From: Paenibacillus piri
GTDB taxonomy: Bacteria; Bacillota; Bacilli; Paenibacillales; NBRC-103111
Assembly: GCF_004354045.1 (NCBI RefSeq)
Contig: NZ_SMRT01000019.1
Location: 95,392 to 159,391, forward strand
DNA length: 64,000 nt
Direction: 5' to 3'
The notes under the pieces were generated by a model. It searched no databases. It was given only the letters and a program-made list of their open reading frames with translations, and was not told the DNA's origin. Positions 51,345 to 59,524 of the stretch are shown one piece after another. The position numbers were made by a program, and so were the translations under genes. Every line of letters begins with the position of its first letter. Position 1 is the first letter of the stretch.

Positions 51345-52496
51345 ATGTTGATGAATCACACCCTGGATGTGGCGGTTCTTGGCGCAGGAATTGCCGGCAG
51401 CAGCTTAGCCAAGTCTTTAGCGGATCGGGGGTGGGAAACAGTTCTGATCGACCGTCAGCAATTTCCGCGGCATAAAGTTTGCGGTGAATTTCTGTCCCCC
51501 GAATCCCAAAGCATGATGAATACTTTTGGCTTGCGTGAATTTGTAGAATCGCTGCAGCCAAGTTTGATTAGTCGGGCACGTATAATTTTTAGCTTTGGCG
51601 AAGCCTTAGAAATTCCTCTGCCCGGTATTGCTTTAGGGGTAAGCCGATATTCGCTGGATTCCACTCTCCATAGCGCTGCGCAAAGCTCAGGTGTTCATCT
51701 GCAGACCGCAACAACAGTAACTTCCGTATATCCCAATGGCAGAGGATACACAATTGAGACGAAACAGGGAGAGGAAAGAAAACTATATCAGGTACGAGCT
51801 GCTATTGCTGCGTGGGGTGCAAATTGTCGTTCAGGACTTCCAGGTCATAACCCTTATACTCTCGATCAGAATACGTATATTGGCGTAAAATCCCATTTTA
51901 AGGGAGTAGAAATGGAGCCCGTTGTAGAGCTCTATTTGTTTGATGGCGGATATTTAGGTATTTCACCCATTGAAGGCGGGCTCGTCAATATTGCGGCACT
52001 ACTGAAACGGAAAGCTTTTCGGAACAGTGACAAATCGATTTTAGGGTTGATTAATGCCGCTTGCAGCAGGAACCCGAAGCTTTATCGGAAGATGGCTAAT
52101 GCCGTTCCAGTTCCCTATACCCAGGCAGCCGTTGCCCCGGTTAATCTAAACCGCAAGCCATTGGCATGGGATTCAATTCCCCATGTAGGTGACGCCACTC
52201 TAATGATACCGCCACTCTGCGGAGATGGGATGTCCATGGCGCTGCGTTCAGCACGATTGTGCGCTCCTCTTGCAAACAGCTATTTATGCGGGGAGATTTC
52301 ACTTTCTAGGTGGCAGCATGAATACACGCAATCCATTCAGCATGAATTCATGGGTCCCTTACAATGGGGACGTCTTATTCAATGGGCATTCGGCGTACCC
52401 GTTATACCCAGACTGCTACTAAATGCAGCACAACTCTCACCGAGACTGGCATATGGATTGGTTCAAGCGACCAGATTAAAAGAAAGCGAATCATAG
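51345..52496 (+). CDS. FAD-dependent monooxygenase/reductase of the polyketide operon
   Basis: 383 residues; ATG at 51345 is close to CGGAG, the ATG at 51351 has better spacing. FAD motifs: AVLGAGIAGSSLAKSLADRG, the KVCGEFLSPE substrate-side motif and VGDATLMIPPLCGDGMSMAL. The family covers geranylgeranyl reductases and UbiH-like hydroxylases. Following a type III synthase and a methyltransferase, it likely hydroxylates the ring toward a quinone, as SrsC does in Streptomyces (inferred). Confidence 0.88.
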   Translation: MLMNHTLDVAVLGAGIAGSSLAKSLADRGWETVLIDRQQFPRHKVCGEFLSPESQSMMNTFGLREFVESLQPSLISRARIIFSFGEALEIPLPGIALGVSRYSLDSTLHSAAQSSGVHLQTATTVTSVYPNGRGYTIETKQGEERKLYQVRAAIAAWGANCRSGLPGHNPYTLDQNTYIGVKSHFKGVEMEPVVELYLFDGGYLGISPIEGGLVNIAALLKRKAFRNSDKSILGLINAACSRNPKLYRKMANAVPVPYTQAAVAPVNLNRKPLAWDSIPHVGDATLMIPPLCGDGMSMALRSARLCAPLANSYLCGEISLSRWQHEYTQSIQHEFMGPLQWGRLIQWAFGVPVIPRLLLNAAQLSPRLAYGLVQATRLKESES

Positions 52497-52545
52497 ACTT
52501 CATTGATTTCATCTTCTCCATTCGATATCAAAAAACCAATTGCTA

Positions 52546-52594
52546 TTGACAGATGGAAAGTACTGGTATACACTAATGTCAGTTAGAACTGACA
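52546..52594 (+). promoter_or_regulatory. tetR promoter with perfect operator palindrome
   Basis: TTGACA (52546-52551), 17 bp, TACACT (52569-52574), followed directly by TGTCAGTTAGAACTGACA (52577-52594), a perfect 8-bp inverted repeat around AG. Its place on the transcription start fits repression. It matches 14 of 18 bases of the site at 53226. Confidence 0.8.
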
Positions 52595-52621
52595 GACATT
52601 TTTTGAAAAAGGGGTTATAAC

Positions 52622-53209
52622 GTGAAATACGGTAGGCAAAGTACGGGCGAGCGGTTGCTGCAAGCCGCCATTAATCTGATCTCGGAAAGAGGCTATAACG
52701 GAGTAACCACGGAGGAGATCGCAACAGCAGCCGGACTGAGCGAGAAGACATTATTTCGTTACTTCGGCACCAAACTGAATCTTCTCGAAGCATCCTTCGA
52801 TCACTTCCATTACGCCGAAGAAATGAAAAAGATATTCGAGGATAGTCTTGTATGGGAACTTGAAACAGACCTCCTTACTATATGCAGGGCGTATCACGAA
52901 ATCATGAATCGCGACCGAAAGTTGGTCTTGATTAGTCTCAGGGAAGCAGCCTTACTACCTGATTTTAAGAAACGGATGCATCAGCATCCGCTGCAACTTC
53001 TGGAGGTTTTGACCCATTACTTCATCGACATGGGACAAAGAGGCAAGATGATTCGCACGAACCCGGAATTGCAGGCCTTTACGTTCATGATGACGCACTT
53101 TGGCGCATTTATCAATGATTTGGAATCTGGAAAGCATTACCCAAACATTGAACTTGATCCCTTCATGCAAGAAAGCGTTCGGATATTTGCCAGGGCTTTA
53201 ACCCCCTAG
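52622..53209 (+). CDS. TetR-family regulator
   Basis: 195 residues, GTG start after AAAAAGGGG. The helix-turn-helix region is GYNGVTTEEIATAAGLSEKT followed by LFRYFGTK. The C-terminal ligand domain (70-190) is helical and not similar to a defined subgroup that I recognise. Two matching operators, at its own promoter and before the next gene, imply autorepression and control of the SRPBCC/DUF1801 genes downstream. Confidence 0.9.
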   Translation: MKYGRQSTGERLLQAAINLISERGYNGVTTEEIATAAGLSEKTLFRYFGTKLNLLEASFDHFHYAEEMKKIFEDSLVWELETDLLTICRAYHEIMNRDRKLVLISLREAALLPDFKKRMHQHPLQLLEVLTHYFIDMGQRGKMIRTNPELQAFTFMMTHFGAFINDLESGKHYPNIELDPFMQESVRIFARALTP

Positions 53210-53225
53210 TTTTTTACTCTCGTAA

Positions 53226-53243
53226 TTTCAGTTTGTACTGATA
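53226..53243. promoter_or_regulatory. Second TetR operator
   Basis: TTTCAGTTTGTACTGATA, an imperfect palindrome in the same register as the operator at 52577, about 135 bp upstream of the SRPBCC gene. Confidence 0.6.
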
Positions 53244-53377
53244 GACCAATAACGGAACTAAAATTTTAAGCTCTGATTCTTGGGTGCACAAGCGCTCGAC
53301 TTACAACCAATAAGGAGAGTCGCTTTTAACCAAATACTGTTTTTAACCAAATATTCAAACATGAGGAGGAAACAAAA

Positions 53378-53884
53378 TTGGCAGCAAACAAATCCGTCGA
53401 ACAAGAGTTGTTGATTACTCGTGTCTTCGACGCACCTCGCGAATCGGTATTTGAAGCCTGGACAGAGGCGGAGCGCTTGTCACAATGGTGGGGACCGCAA
53501 GGCTATGAATTGGAGGTCAAGAAACTCGAACTTTATCCGGGTGGTCTCTTTCTGGGTAGCCAGCGCTCGCCTGAAGGGCATGTGATGTGGGGCAAGTTCG
53601 TGTACAAAGAAATTGTCGCGCCCGAAAAGTTGGTTTTCGTCCAATCTTTTTCCGACGAAGATGGCAATACGATCCGAGCTCCGTTTAGCGGAACGTGGCC
53701 GCTTGAGGTTATTAATTACTTGATCCTCACCGAGAACGGTGGAAAGACGACGCTTACGCTTAGAGGCGGTCCGTATCAGGCGTCAGAAGAAGAGCTTGCT
53801 ACTTACGAAAGCATGAGGCCTCATATCCAGCAGGGACTTGTCGGCACCTTTGATCAGCTTGATGCTTACTTGGCAAGAACATAG
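53378..53884 (+). CDS. SRPBCC (AHSA1-type) protein
   Basis: 168 residues, TTG start 8 nt after GAGGAGG. Typical AHSA1 strand-helix order: LLITRVFDAPRESVFEAWTE, LSQWWGPQGYE, GGLFLGSQRSPEG and the C-terminal helix GLVGTFDQLDAYLA. Such proteins bind hydrophobic ligands or act as polyketide-cyclase-like helpers. It is probably under TetR control and ends 43 bp before the DUF1801 gene. Confidence 0.88.
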   Translation: MAANKSVEQELLITRVFDAPRESVFEAWTEAERLSQWWGPQGYELEVKKLELYPGGLFLGSQRSPEGHVMWGKFVYKEIVAPEKLVFVQSFSDEDGNTIRAPFSGTWPLEVINYLILTENGGKTTLTLRGGPYQASEEELATYESMRPHIQQGLVGTFDQLDAYLART

Positions 53885-53927
53885 CTTTTTCAAAAATATC
53901 TGCATTAAAAAGGAGCGAGAATTATCA

Positions 53928-54275
53928 ATGAACCAAAATCAAGAAGTAACGACATTTATTGAAAGCCTAAGTCAACCTTGGCAGATCGAGGTTTGCAATC
54001 GGCTTCGTCAATTGGTCCATCAATCTATTCCGGATGCGGAAGAACGCGTGCAATACAAAAAACCTCACTTTTTGAAAAACGGTCAGTTCGCTGCTGTTAT
54101 AACTCCATCCAAAGATTCAGTTGCATTTATGATCATGAACGCTAAAGATCTTGAATTACCTAAAGGTCAGTTCGAGGGTCCCCCTGAAAGGAAATGGACG
54201 AAAATCCGTGAAGGGCAATCACCCGACTATGATATGTTGTCCAAACTGCTTGTCCAGGCATCGAGTACACTCTAA
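53928..54275 (+). CDS. DUF1801 (YdhG-like) protein
   Basis: 115 residues, ATG after AAGGAGCGAG. DUF1801 signatures: FIESLSQPWQIEVCNRLRQL, the core EERVQYKKPHFLKNGQFAAV and FMIMNAKDLE. Function unknown, possible small-ligand binding; often adjacent to AHSA1-type genes, as here. Confidence 0.88.
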   Translation: MNQNQEVTTFIESLSQPWQIEVCNRLRQLVHQSIPDAEERVQYKKPHFLKNGQFAAVITPSKDSVAFMIMNAKDLELPKGQFEGPPERKWTKIREGQSPDYDMLSKLLVQASSTL

Positions 54276-54280
54276 AACAA

Positions 54281-54312
54281 GTGCCACGAATCTTCTTGAA
54301 TTCGTGGCACCT
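54281..54312 (+). terminator. Terminator after the DUF1801 gene
   Basis: GTGCCACGAAT / ATTCGTGGCAC, perfect 11-bp stem with an 8-nt loop; only a weak T-run follows (CTGTATTTAT). Confidence 0.65.
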
Positions 54313-54440
54313 GTATTTATGGGAGGAGTCAGGATTCGTATGCAACTTAGCAATCAAGAAGAAATATGATTTCTTCCTAAATGGTAGAATGGGGAGTGTG
54401 ATTCCTAGAAACTTAATGAGCCAAGAAGGGAATGAAATCG

Positions 54441-55001
54441 ATGGGCAGAGTATTTTTAGACATCTCAATGTCATTGGATGGATTTATTGCTGGAAAGGAT
54501 GATGACGTAGAGCGGCTGCACGATTGGATTCTGGATTTCAACACCGGTATTTTTAAAAAAAGCGAAGTCCTGAATGAGCTGTTCGAAAGGACAGGAGCCA
54601 TTGTTGCCGGCAGACGAGTCTATGAGATCACATCCGGATGGGGTGGTAATCATCCGATCCGTGACGTTCCCGTATATGTGCTTTCCCACGACATCCCGGA
54701 AAACGTTCCTCCAGGCGGGACTGTATTTACCTTTGTCTCGGAAGGCATTGAAGCTGCCATACGAGAGGCCAAGGGTTCGGCAGGCGATAAAGACGTATAT
54801 GTGCTGGGTGGGGCGTCAGTAGCCCAACAATGCCTCAAAACGTCGCTCCTTGACGAAATTCATGTGCATATTGCCCCCGTACTTCTTTCAGAGGGGATTC
54901 GATTGTTTGATCATATCGGATCCGAATGTATCCAACTTGAAACTATCAGGATCTTAGAATCTCATGGGACAACCCACACTAGATATCGCATCATCAAATA
55001 A
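54441..55001 (+). CDS. Dihydrofolate-reductase-like protein (RibD C-terminal family)
   Basis: 186 residues from the second ATG (AAGGGA is 9 nt upstream; it is too close to the ATG at 54432). Family features: GRVFLDISMSLDGFIAGKDD, GAIVAGRRVYEI, VYVLGGASVAQQCL and IHVHIAPVLLSEGIRLFD. Such proteins bind NADPH and reduce pterin-like or other substrates; many are annotated YyaP/YwjB. Specific activity unknown. Confidence 0.9.
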   Translation: MGRVFLDISMSLDGFIAGKDDDVERLHDWILDFNTGIFKKSEVLNELFERTGAIVAGRRVYEITSGWGGNHPIRDVPVYVLSHDIPENVPPGGTVFTFVSEGIEAAIREAKGSAGDKDVYVLGGASVAQQCLKTSLLDEIHVHIAPVLLSEGIRLFDHIGSECIQLETIRILESHGTTHTRYRIIK

Positions 55002-55417
55002 ATATTTGTATTTAGCCAACTAAGAGATAACGCGAATACAATCAAAAATACGCCTCCCTTTGCGGGTGTTTTTTGTTGTAAACACTTCAAGGGGCATTGC
55101 AATCATGGTACTACACGTGTACGCATAAGCCAAATAAGTTGCATTTAAGTCCTTGATATACAAGGATTTTTTTGTTATGCAGCCTCAAACAGATGTTTAC
55201 CTGTTATTTTGCAAATTTGCTTCCCGAATACCCCCCTTAGAGACCGTGTAAACAGCGGTTTTTTTGTGTTAGGGATAAAGTTATGCGGGTTGAGACCAAC
55301 AAAGTCCAAGCGTGCAATCAACAAAAACAATAGAGTCCAATTGCCGGATATTAAGGAACTCTCTATAGTGAGGGATGCAAGCAAACACAGTAATCGTAAG
55401 GAAAGGATTGATCTCTT
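55002..55417. other. Gene-free stretch with two terminator-like hairpins
   Basis: No gene seen in 415 bp. TCCTTG / CAAGGA with seven T residues lies at 55150-55173, and ACCGTGT / ACA-CGGT (one bulged G) with seven T residues at 55243-55265. Terminators without genes between them suggest that coding sequences have been lost here, next to the chimeric gene at 55418. Confidence 0.45.
55150..55173 (+). terminator. Intrinsic terminator
   Basis: TCCTTG-ATATA-CAAGGA followed by TTTTTTT. Confidence 0.75.
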
Positions 55418-56752
55418 ATGAGTAAATTCAAAGTGGTGCTTACCGGACCGTCATGGCCCTCCGCTTTGGAGAAAATCGAGCTTCAGTGTGAGGTTAGGAT
55501 TTGGAAAGATACTGAACCGATCCCCCGAGCGTTATTGCTTGAATGGCTGCAGGATGCGGAAGGGCTATTCAGCACAGGCGATGTGAAGGTTGACTGCGAA
55601 TTATTAGCAGCTGCCCCTCAATTGCGGGTTGTTGCCCAGTCATCAGTCGGCTATGACAATATCGATATCGATGCCTGCACCGCAAGAGGAGTCCCTTTTG
55701 GCAATACCCCGGGGGTGCTTGTTGAAGCGACGGCAGATTTAACTTTTGCCTTGCTGCTGACTTCAGCCCGCCGCATTCATGAGGGTTGGGATAATGTGCG
55801 ATCCGGAGGCTGGAAAAGCGGCCAAGCTATCCCCTATGGTGTCGATTTGTTCGGGAAAACTCTCGGCATTGTAGGGATGGGAGATATAGGATGTGCGGTT
55901 GCCAGGAGAGCCAAGGCATGTGGACTAAATATTATCTACCATAACCGCACCAAACGAAAAGATGGGGAACTGCTTGAAGCAGCCTATGCGGACTTTACAG
56001 AGCTGCTGCAGCAATCGGACTTTATCATTTCTCTGGTTCCTTTATCACAGCAAAGCCGGGGGATATTTGGAGCTGAGCAGTTCCGTCTTATGAAGCCTAC
56101 AGCGTATTTTATTAATGCTTCCCGCGGAGGAAAAGACTTGCTACAAGCGCTTCGTATCGGGAATCATGAAGAATCGGCTGCTTTATTCGAGCAGTTCGTC
56201 TCTGCCTTTAAGCAGCAAGCTGATATCGAAACCGTGCTTCGCCAAGGTTTGCTGCAATTGCTGGGTAGTGTTTTGCATGTGGTATACCAAACAGGTCATA
56301 GCCCGCAGAAGGTGTTTGGTCTCAGTAATCTATATGAAGAATTATTGCAGCATCACGAACTTCAAAAAATGTGCGATTGCTTCATCCATCTTGTTATGGA
56401 GCCGTTCATTGAGCTTATTGTTGAATCGCAAAATGTAAAGCTTGTTCAACTGGTTGAGGAGGTTAAAGAAACAATTCATAGCAAATATAACATTGATTTA
56501 TCCTTGGAAATGTGCGCCGATTTGCATCACGTCGACCCTTTTCGTCTGAGTAAAGCCTTCAAGGAAGTAACGGGTATCAATTTCATCGACTACGTAACAG
56601 ATTACCGAATTAAGAAATCGAAGGACCTGCTCAAAAATACGAGCCTTCGGATTAACGAAATTGCTGAATTGGTAGGCTATCAGCCAACGTACTTTAATCG
56701 GATTTTTAAGAAGAGAGAAAGTATGACTCCAGGTCAATATAGAGAAAGATAA
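55418..56752 (+). CDS. Chimera: truncated D-2-hydroxyacid dehydrogenase joined to AraC-type DNA-binding region
   Basis: 444 residues, ATG after AAGGAAAGG. Residues 1-238 are the N-terminal and NAD-binding part of a D-glycerate/glyoxylate-type dehydrogenase (LRVVAQSSVGYDNIDIDACT, GKTLGIVGMGDIGCAVARRA, AYFINASRGG). At residue 239 the sequence changes to KDLLQALRIGNHEESAALFE, a YesN-type AraC region, ending in two helix-turn-helix units (LSLEMCADLHHVDPFRLSKA, INEIAELVGYQPTYFNRIFK). The catalytic Glu and His of the dehydrogenase are missing. This looks like a deletion that fused two genes in frame; expression and function are unknown. Confidence 0.85.
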   Translation: MSKFKVVLTGPSWPSALEKIELQCEVRIWKDTEPIPRALLLEWLQDAEGLFSTGDVKVDCELLAAAPQLRVVAQSSVGYDNIDIDACTARGVPFGNTPGVLVEATADLTFALLLTSARRIHEGWDNVRSGGWKSGQAIPYGVDLFGKTLGIVGMGDIGCAVARRAKACGLNIIYHNRTKRKDGELLEAAYADFTELLQQSDFIISLVPLSQQSRGIFGAEQFRLMKPTAYFINASRGGKDLLQALRIGNHEESAALFEQFVSAFKQQADIETVLRQGLLQLLGSVLHVVYQTGHSPQKVFGLSNLYEELLQHHELQKMCDCFIHLVMEPFIELIVESQNVKLVQLVEEVKETIHSKYNIDLSLEMCADLHHVDPFRLSKAFKEVTGINFIDYVTDYRIKKSKDLLKNTSLRINEIAELVGYQPTYFNRIFKKRESMTPGQYRER

Positions 56753-56789
56753 TGGTTATATTCCAGCGACACGCTGTCCAAGGCGGCGT

Positions 56790-57788
56790 TTACCGAATAT
56801 CGAATGAATCTACGAAATGAGGGGTATCGATGATGACGTGTGGGACGAAGACGTGATAAGCCCACATATGCACCCAGGGGTTCCCGGTCCTATCCGTAAG
56901 TACCGACTTTACTACACCGGGCATGAAATATTGCATGAATAAGGCGCTGAACGATGCCAGGAAAGCCCCGGGACTGCTAAAGACCATCCAACTGTCGAAG
57001 AAATGCAACGCCGTATAGGTGAGCCCTCCGAGTACAATCGGGATAACGGCGCTATTGGCGACTGCCTTGAATCGCGGGTATAGGATGGCGAATAAAAAAA
57101 CGGCGGTCGGGATAGCCGTTCCGAACAAGTTAAAGATAAAGGCAGCAAAACCCCCGAAAATAATTTGTCTTGGCGTCAGACTGAGCAGCGCGTCGGACAG
57201 ACCTCCCAACTGTACAATAGATTCTATAACTATAATTATGATAATGATAATCGTATCGCGCAGCACATTTTGGTTCGAGACGATATTCAGCTGCGAGAGT
57301 GTATACCCCTTTTTTAAAGTAAAATATAAGACGGGCAAAACAGCATACATGATGAAGTTATAGAATGACCAAACGAGCATTTCAGCCAGTTTAAGATGCT
57401 CATGAGTCCCATAAATACTTCCCGCTAAATGGAAACTGATCGCATGGAAGCCTAACAGTTTGCCTAATCCGAACCCCAACAACTGAGCAAACGCCATATA
57501 ACCCAGCAAAAGGTATATCTCTTTTTTGGATGATTCTCTGCCGGGTGACATCAGCTGCTTGTTCCGGTAGCCGCGTGTTATCAAAACAATGATGCCAATG
57601 AGGACTAAGCACCACAGGGAAGCAGCTAGCAGATCCCAAAATCGATCAGCGGCCGAAGCGTGTTCGACAAGCGGCTGGTGCGCGACAAAAGGCGCTCCGA
57701 ATTGCTTTAATAAGATGTAGCCGACCGCAGATATTCCAATGTAGCCAAGGATCGCATATAAGGTATGTTTTCCGGTGTCATTCAGCAA
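56790..57788 (-). CDS. Polytopic membrane protein, possible CPBP-like
   Basis: 332 residues; ATG overlaps the end of the marR gene by 7 bp. About nine membrane helices, including an uninterrupted DTIIIIIIIVIESIV helix. Conserved-looking polar motifs lie late in the protein: TALHFFDSWM and AYHVFVPHVI, with a QYFMPG between. Two His-containing helices of this sort recall CPBP intramembrane proteases, but the diagnostic EExxxR motif is not evident. Function unknown; coupled to a MarR regulator, suggesting a drug- or stress-responsive role. Confidence 0.7.
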   Translation of the reverse strand: MLNDTGKHTLYAILGYIGISAVGYILLKQFGAPFVAHQPLVEHASAADRFWDLLAASLWCLVLIGIIVLITRGYRNKQLMSPGRESSKKEIYLLLGYMAFAQLLGFGLGKLLGFHAISFHLAGSIYGTHEHLKLAEMLVWSFYNFIMYAVLPVLYFTLKKGYTLSQLNIVSNQNVLRDTIIIIIIIVIESIVQLGGLSDALLSLTPRQIIFGGFAAFIFNLFGTAIPTAVFLFAILYPRFKAVANSAVIPIVLGGLTYTALHFFDSWMVFSSPGAFLASFSALFMQYFMPGVVKSVLTDRTGNPWVHMWAYHVFVPHVIIDTPHFVDSFDIR

Positions 57789-58222
57789 GTTTCATTCTCC
57801 TTTTTCAGCTCGGCGAGTAACGTATCCAGCGTTTTCATAAATTGTTCTCGCTCCGCCAAGGGAATCTTCTCGAATTTGGATGCGAACATGGCTTCCAACT
57901 TCGGATTTACGAGGGATAATACTTCTTCTCCTTTCTGTGTAATCGTGATCCGTTTCTCCCGTAAACTCTCGTCGCTGACTTTAATAACGAGATGGCCGGT
58001 CGACTCAAGCTTGCGGCATAAATGACTGCTCGTAGGCGGCTGGACATTCAGCCATCTGGCTATACCGGTAACCGTAACGATGTGGACTTCGCCTACCGCG
58101 ACCAGAACAAGGTATTGAGCAAAGCTTATTCCGGCAAGTTGTTGGACGATTTTTTCGGCGATTGCGTCAAGCATGTAAGTGAGGGAATGGAGCTTGTAAT
58201 TGGGTTCGTCATATAGTTTCAT
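57782..58222 (-). CDS. MarR-family regulator, probably from a leaderless transcript
   Basis: 146 residues. Winged helix with VTVTGIARWLNVQPPTSSHL, then CRKLESTGHLVIKVS, and the wing RITITQKGEEVL. No Shine-Dalgarno precedes the ATG at 58222; instead a consensus promoter ends 6 nt upstream. It overlaps the membrane-protein gene and should regulate both. A TTTGACATCAAA palindrome over the -35 is a possible self-operator. Confidence 0.88.
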   Translation of the reverse strand: MKLYDEPNYKLHSLTYMLDAIAEKIVQQLAGISFAQYLVLVAVGEVHIVTVTGIARWLNVQPPTSSHLCRKLESTGHLVIKVSDESLREKRITITQKGEEVLSLVNPKLEAMFASKFEKIPLAEREQFMKTLDTLLAELKKENETC

Positions 58223-58228
58223 GATTAA

Positions 58229-58257
58229 ATATTACATATCTAAATGTTTGATGTCAA
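58229..58257 (-). promoter_or_regulatory. Consensus promoter of the marR operon (leaderless)
   Basis: On the minus strand TTGACA (58257-58252), 17 bp, TAATAT (58234-58229), then TTAATC and the ATG at 58222. The expected start of transcription is at or within 1-2 nt of the A of ATG. Confidence 0.72.
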
Positions 58258-58320
58258 ATGATTTTATTCGGAATCTTTGAACATGCTGAATGCGTTGCAC
58301 GTTTCCAAGTAACAAACTAA

Positions 58321-58360
58321 GCCGAACCATGCGTCGCATCAATTGGCACAATGGTTCGGC
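58321..58360. repeat. Inverted repeat between marR and argC-like genes
   Basis: GCCGAACCAT / ATGGTTCGGC, perfect 10-bp arms around 20 nt, without a T-run. Possibly a hairpin in the argC-like leader or a relic terminator. Confidence 0.5.
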
Positions 58361-58503
58361 AAACGTTCGGCAGCTCGTTGAACCAGCGGGCAAAATAGTT
58401 AAGTCTTGTTTTGTAATAATTTGCAAGATATATTGATTGAAATAAAAACGCATGTATAATTATACATATCGTCGAATATTTATGCACGACAAGGAGAATG
58501 ATT

Positions 58504-59466
58504 ATGAAATATAAATTATTTGTTGACGGACAAGAAGGTACAACAGGATTGAAGATCTTTGAATATCTATCAAAACTATCAGACATTGAGGTTCTCAGGA
58601 TTGACTACGATAAAAGAAAAGATCCTAAAGAACGGAGCAAACTCCTTAATGTAGCAGATATTGTTTTTCTTTGTCTGCCCGATTCGGCTGCAAAAGAGTC
58701 CATTGCTCTTGTGAAAAATGAAAAAACTAAAATCATTAATACCAGCACTATCTTTAGAACTGATAAAAATTGGGTATATGGTTTGCCTGAGTTAAAAAAT
58801 CAAAGAGATTTAATACGTACCTCATCAAGAGTTTCCGTTCCTGGTTGTCATGCTACCGGTTTTGTTCTTACCATTAGACCGTTGATCGAAGCTGGTATTC
58901 TTCAACAAGATTATCCCGTTACATGTTATTCGGTGACCGGCTATTCCGGAGCTGGGAGAAGTGGAATTGAGGAATATGAGAATTCAACATTAGTTACCGA
59001 AAAAAAGCTTAATGTTCCAAGACATTATTCATTGCAGCTCAATCATAAGCACATCCCTGAGATGTTATTGTATTCAGGGCTTTTATATGAGCCATTATTT
59101 ACACCCATTAAAGCTAATTATGCGCAAGGACTAGCAATGTCAGTTCCCTTAATGAGCAGGTATATGCCGAAAAACCCTTCCGCAAAAGATGTACATGAAG
59201 TATTATCAGCGTACTTTGAAACAGAGCGTTTTGTACATGTGATGCCGTACGATTCAGAAGCTTACCTCGACGAAGGGCATTTTATGATATCTGAATGTAA
59301 TAACACGAACCGACTGGAAATATTTGTTTTTGGACAAAAGGACAAGATAAATATTATTTCAAGATACGATAATTTAGGTAAAGGGGCATCAGGCGCTGCT
59401 GTACAAAATATGAATCTCATGCTTGGATTCGATGAAGGAAATAGTTTGGTAGAGCATAACATATAA
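58504..59466 (+). CDS. argC: N-acetyl-gamma-glutamyl-phosphate reductase, type 2
   Basis: 320 residues from the ATG at 58504 (AAGGAG is 7 nt upstream; only 1 nt before the ATG at 58498). Begins KYKLFVDGQEGTTGLKIFEY, the short type-2 ArgC start. Catalytic C115 in VPGCHATGF; SVTGYSGAGRSGIEEYE and NHKHIPEM follow. It reduces N-acetylglutamyl-phosphate to the semialdehyde in arginine synthesis. No other arg genes are near, so this may be an extra copy or serve a specialised pathway. Ends at a GAGGCTGCCG-type terminator. Confidence 0.9.
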   Translation: MKYKLFVDGQEGTTGLKIFEYLSKLSDIEVLRIDYDKRKDPKERSKLLNVADIVFLCLPDSAAKESIALVKNEKTKIINTSTIFRTDKNWVYGLPELKNQRDLIRTSSRVSVPGCHATGFVLTIRPLIEAGILQQDYPVTCYSVTGYSGAGRSGIEEYENSTLVTEKKLNVPRHYSLQLNHKHIPEMLLYSGLLYEPLFTPIKANYAQGLAMSVPLMSRYMPKNPSAKDVHEVLSAYFETERFVHVMPYDSEAYLDEGHFMISECNNTNRLEIFVFGQKDKINIISRYDNLGKGASGAAVQNMNLMLGFDEGNSLVEHNI

Positions 59467-59472
59467 CACTTT

Positions 59473-59502
59473 GAGGCTGCCGTAGATCGATAACGGCGGC
59501 TT
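59473..59502 (+). terminator. Hairpin terminator after argC-like gene
   Basis: GAGGCTGCCG / CGGCGGCTTC (two wobble pairs). The left arm plus GATCGA is shared with the repeat at 24331-24348. Confidence 0.6.
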
Positions 59503-59524
59503 CATATAGAAGGAGGTTGTTTTA

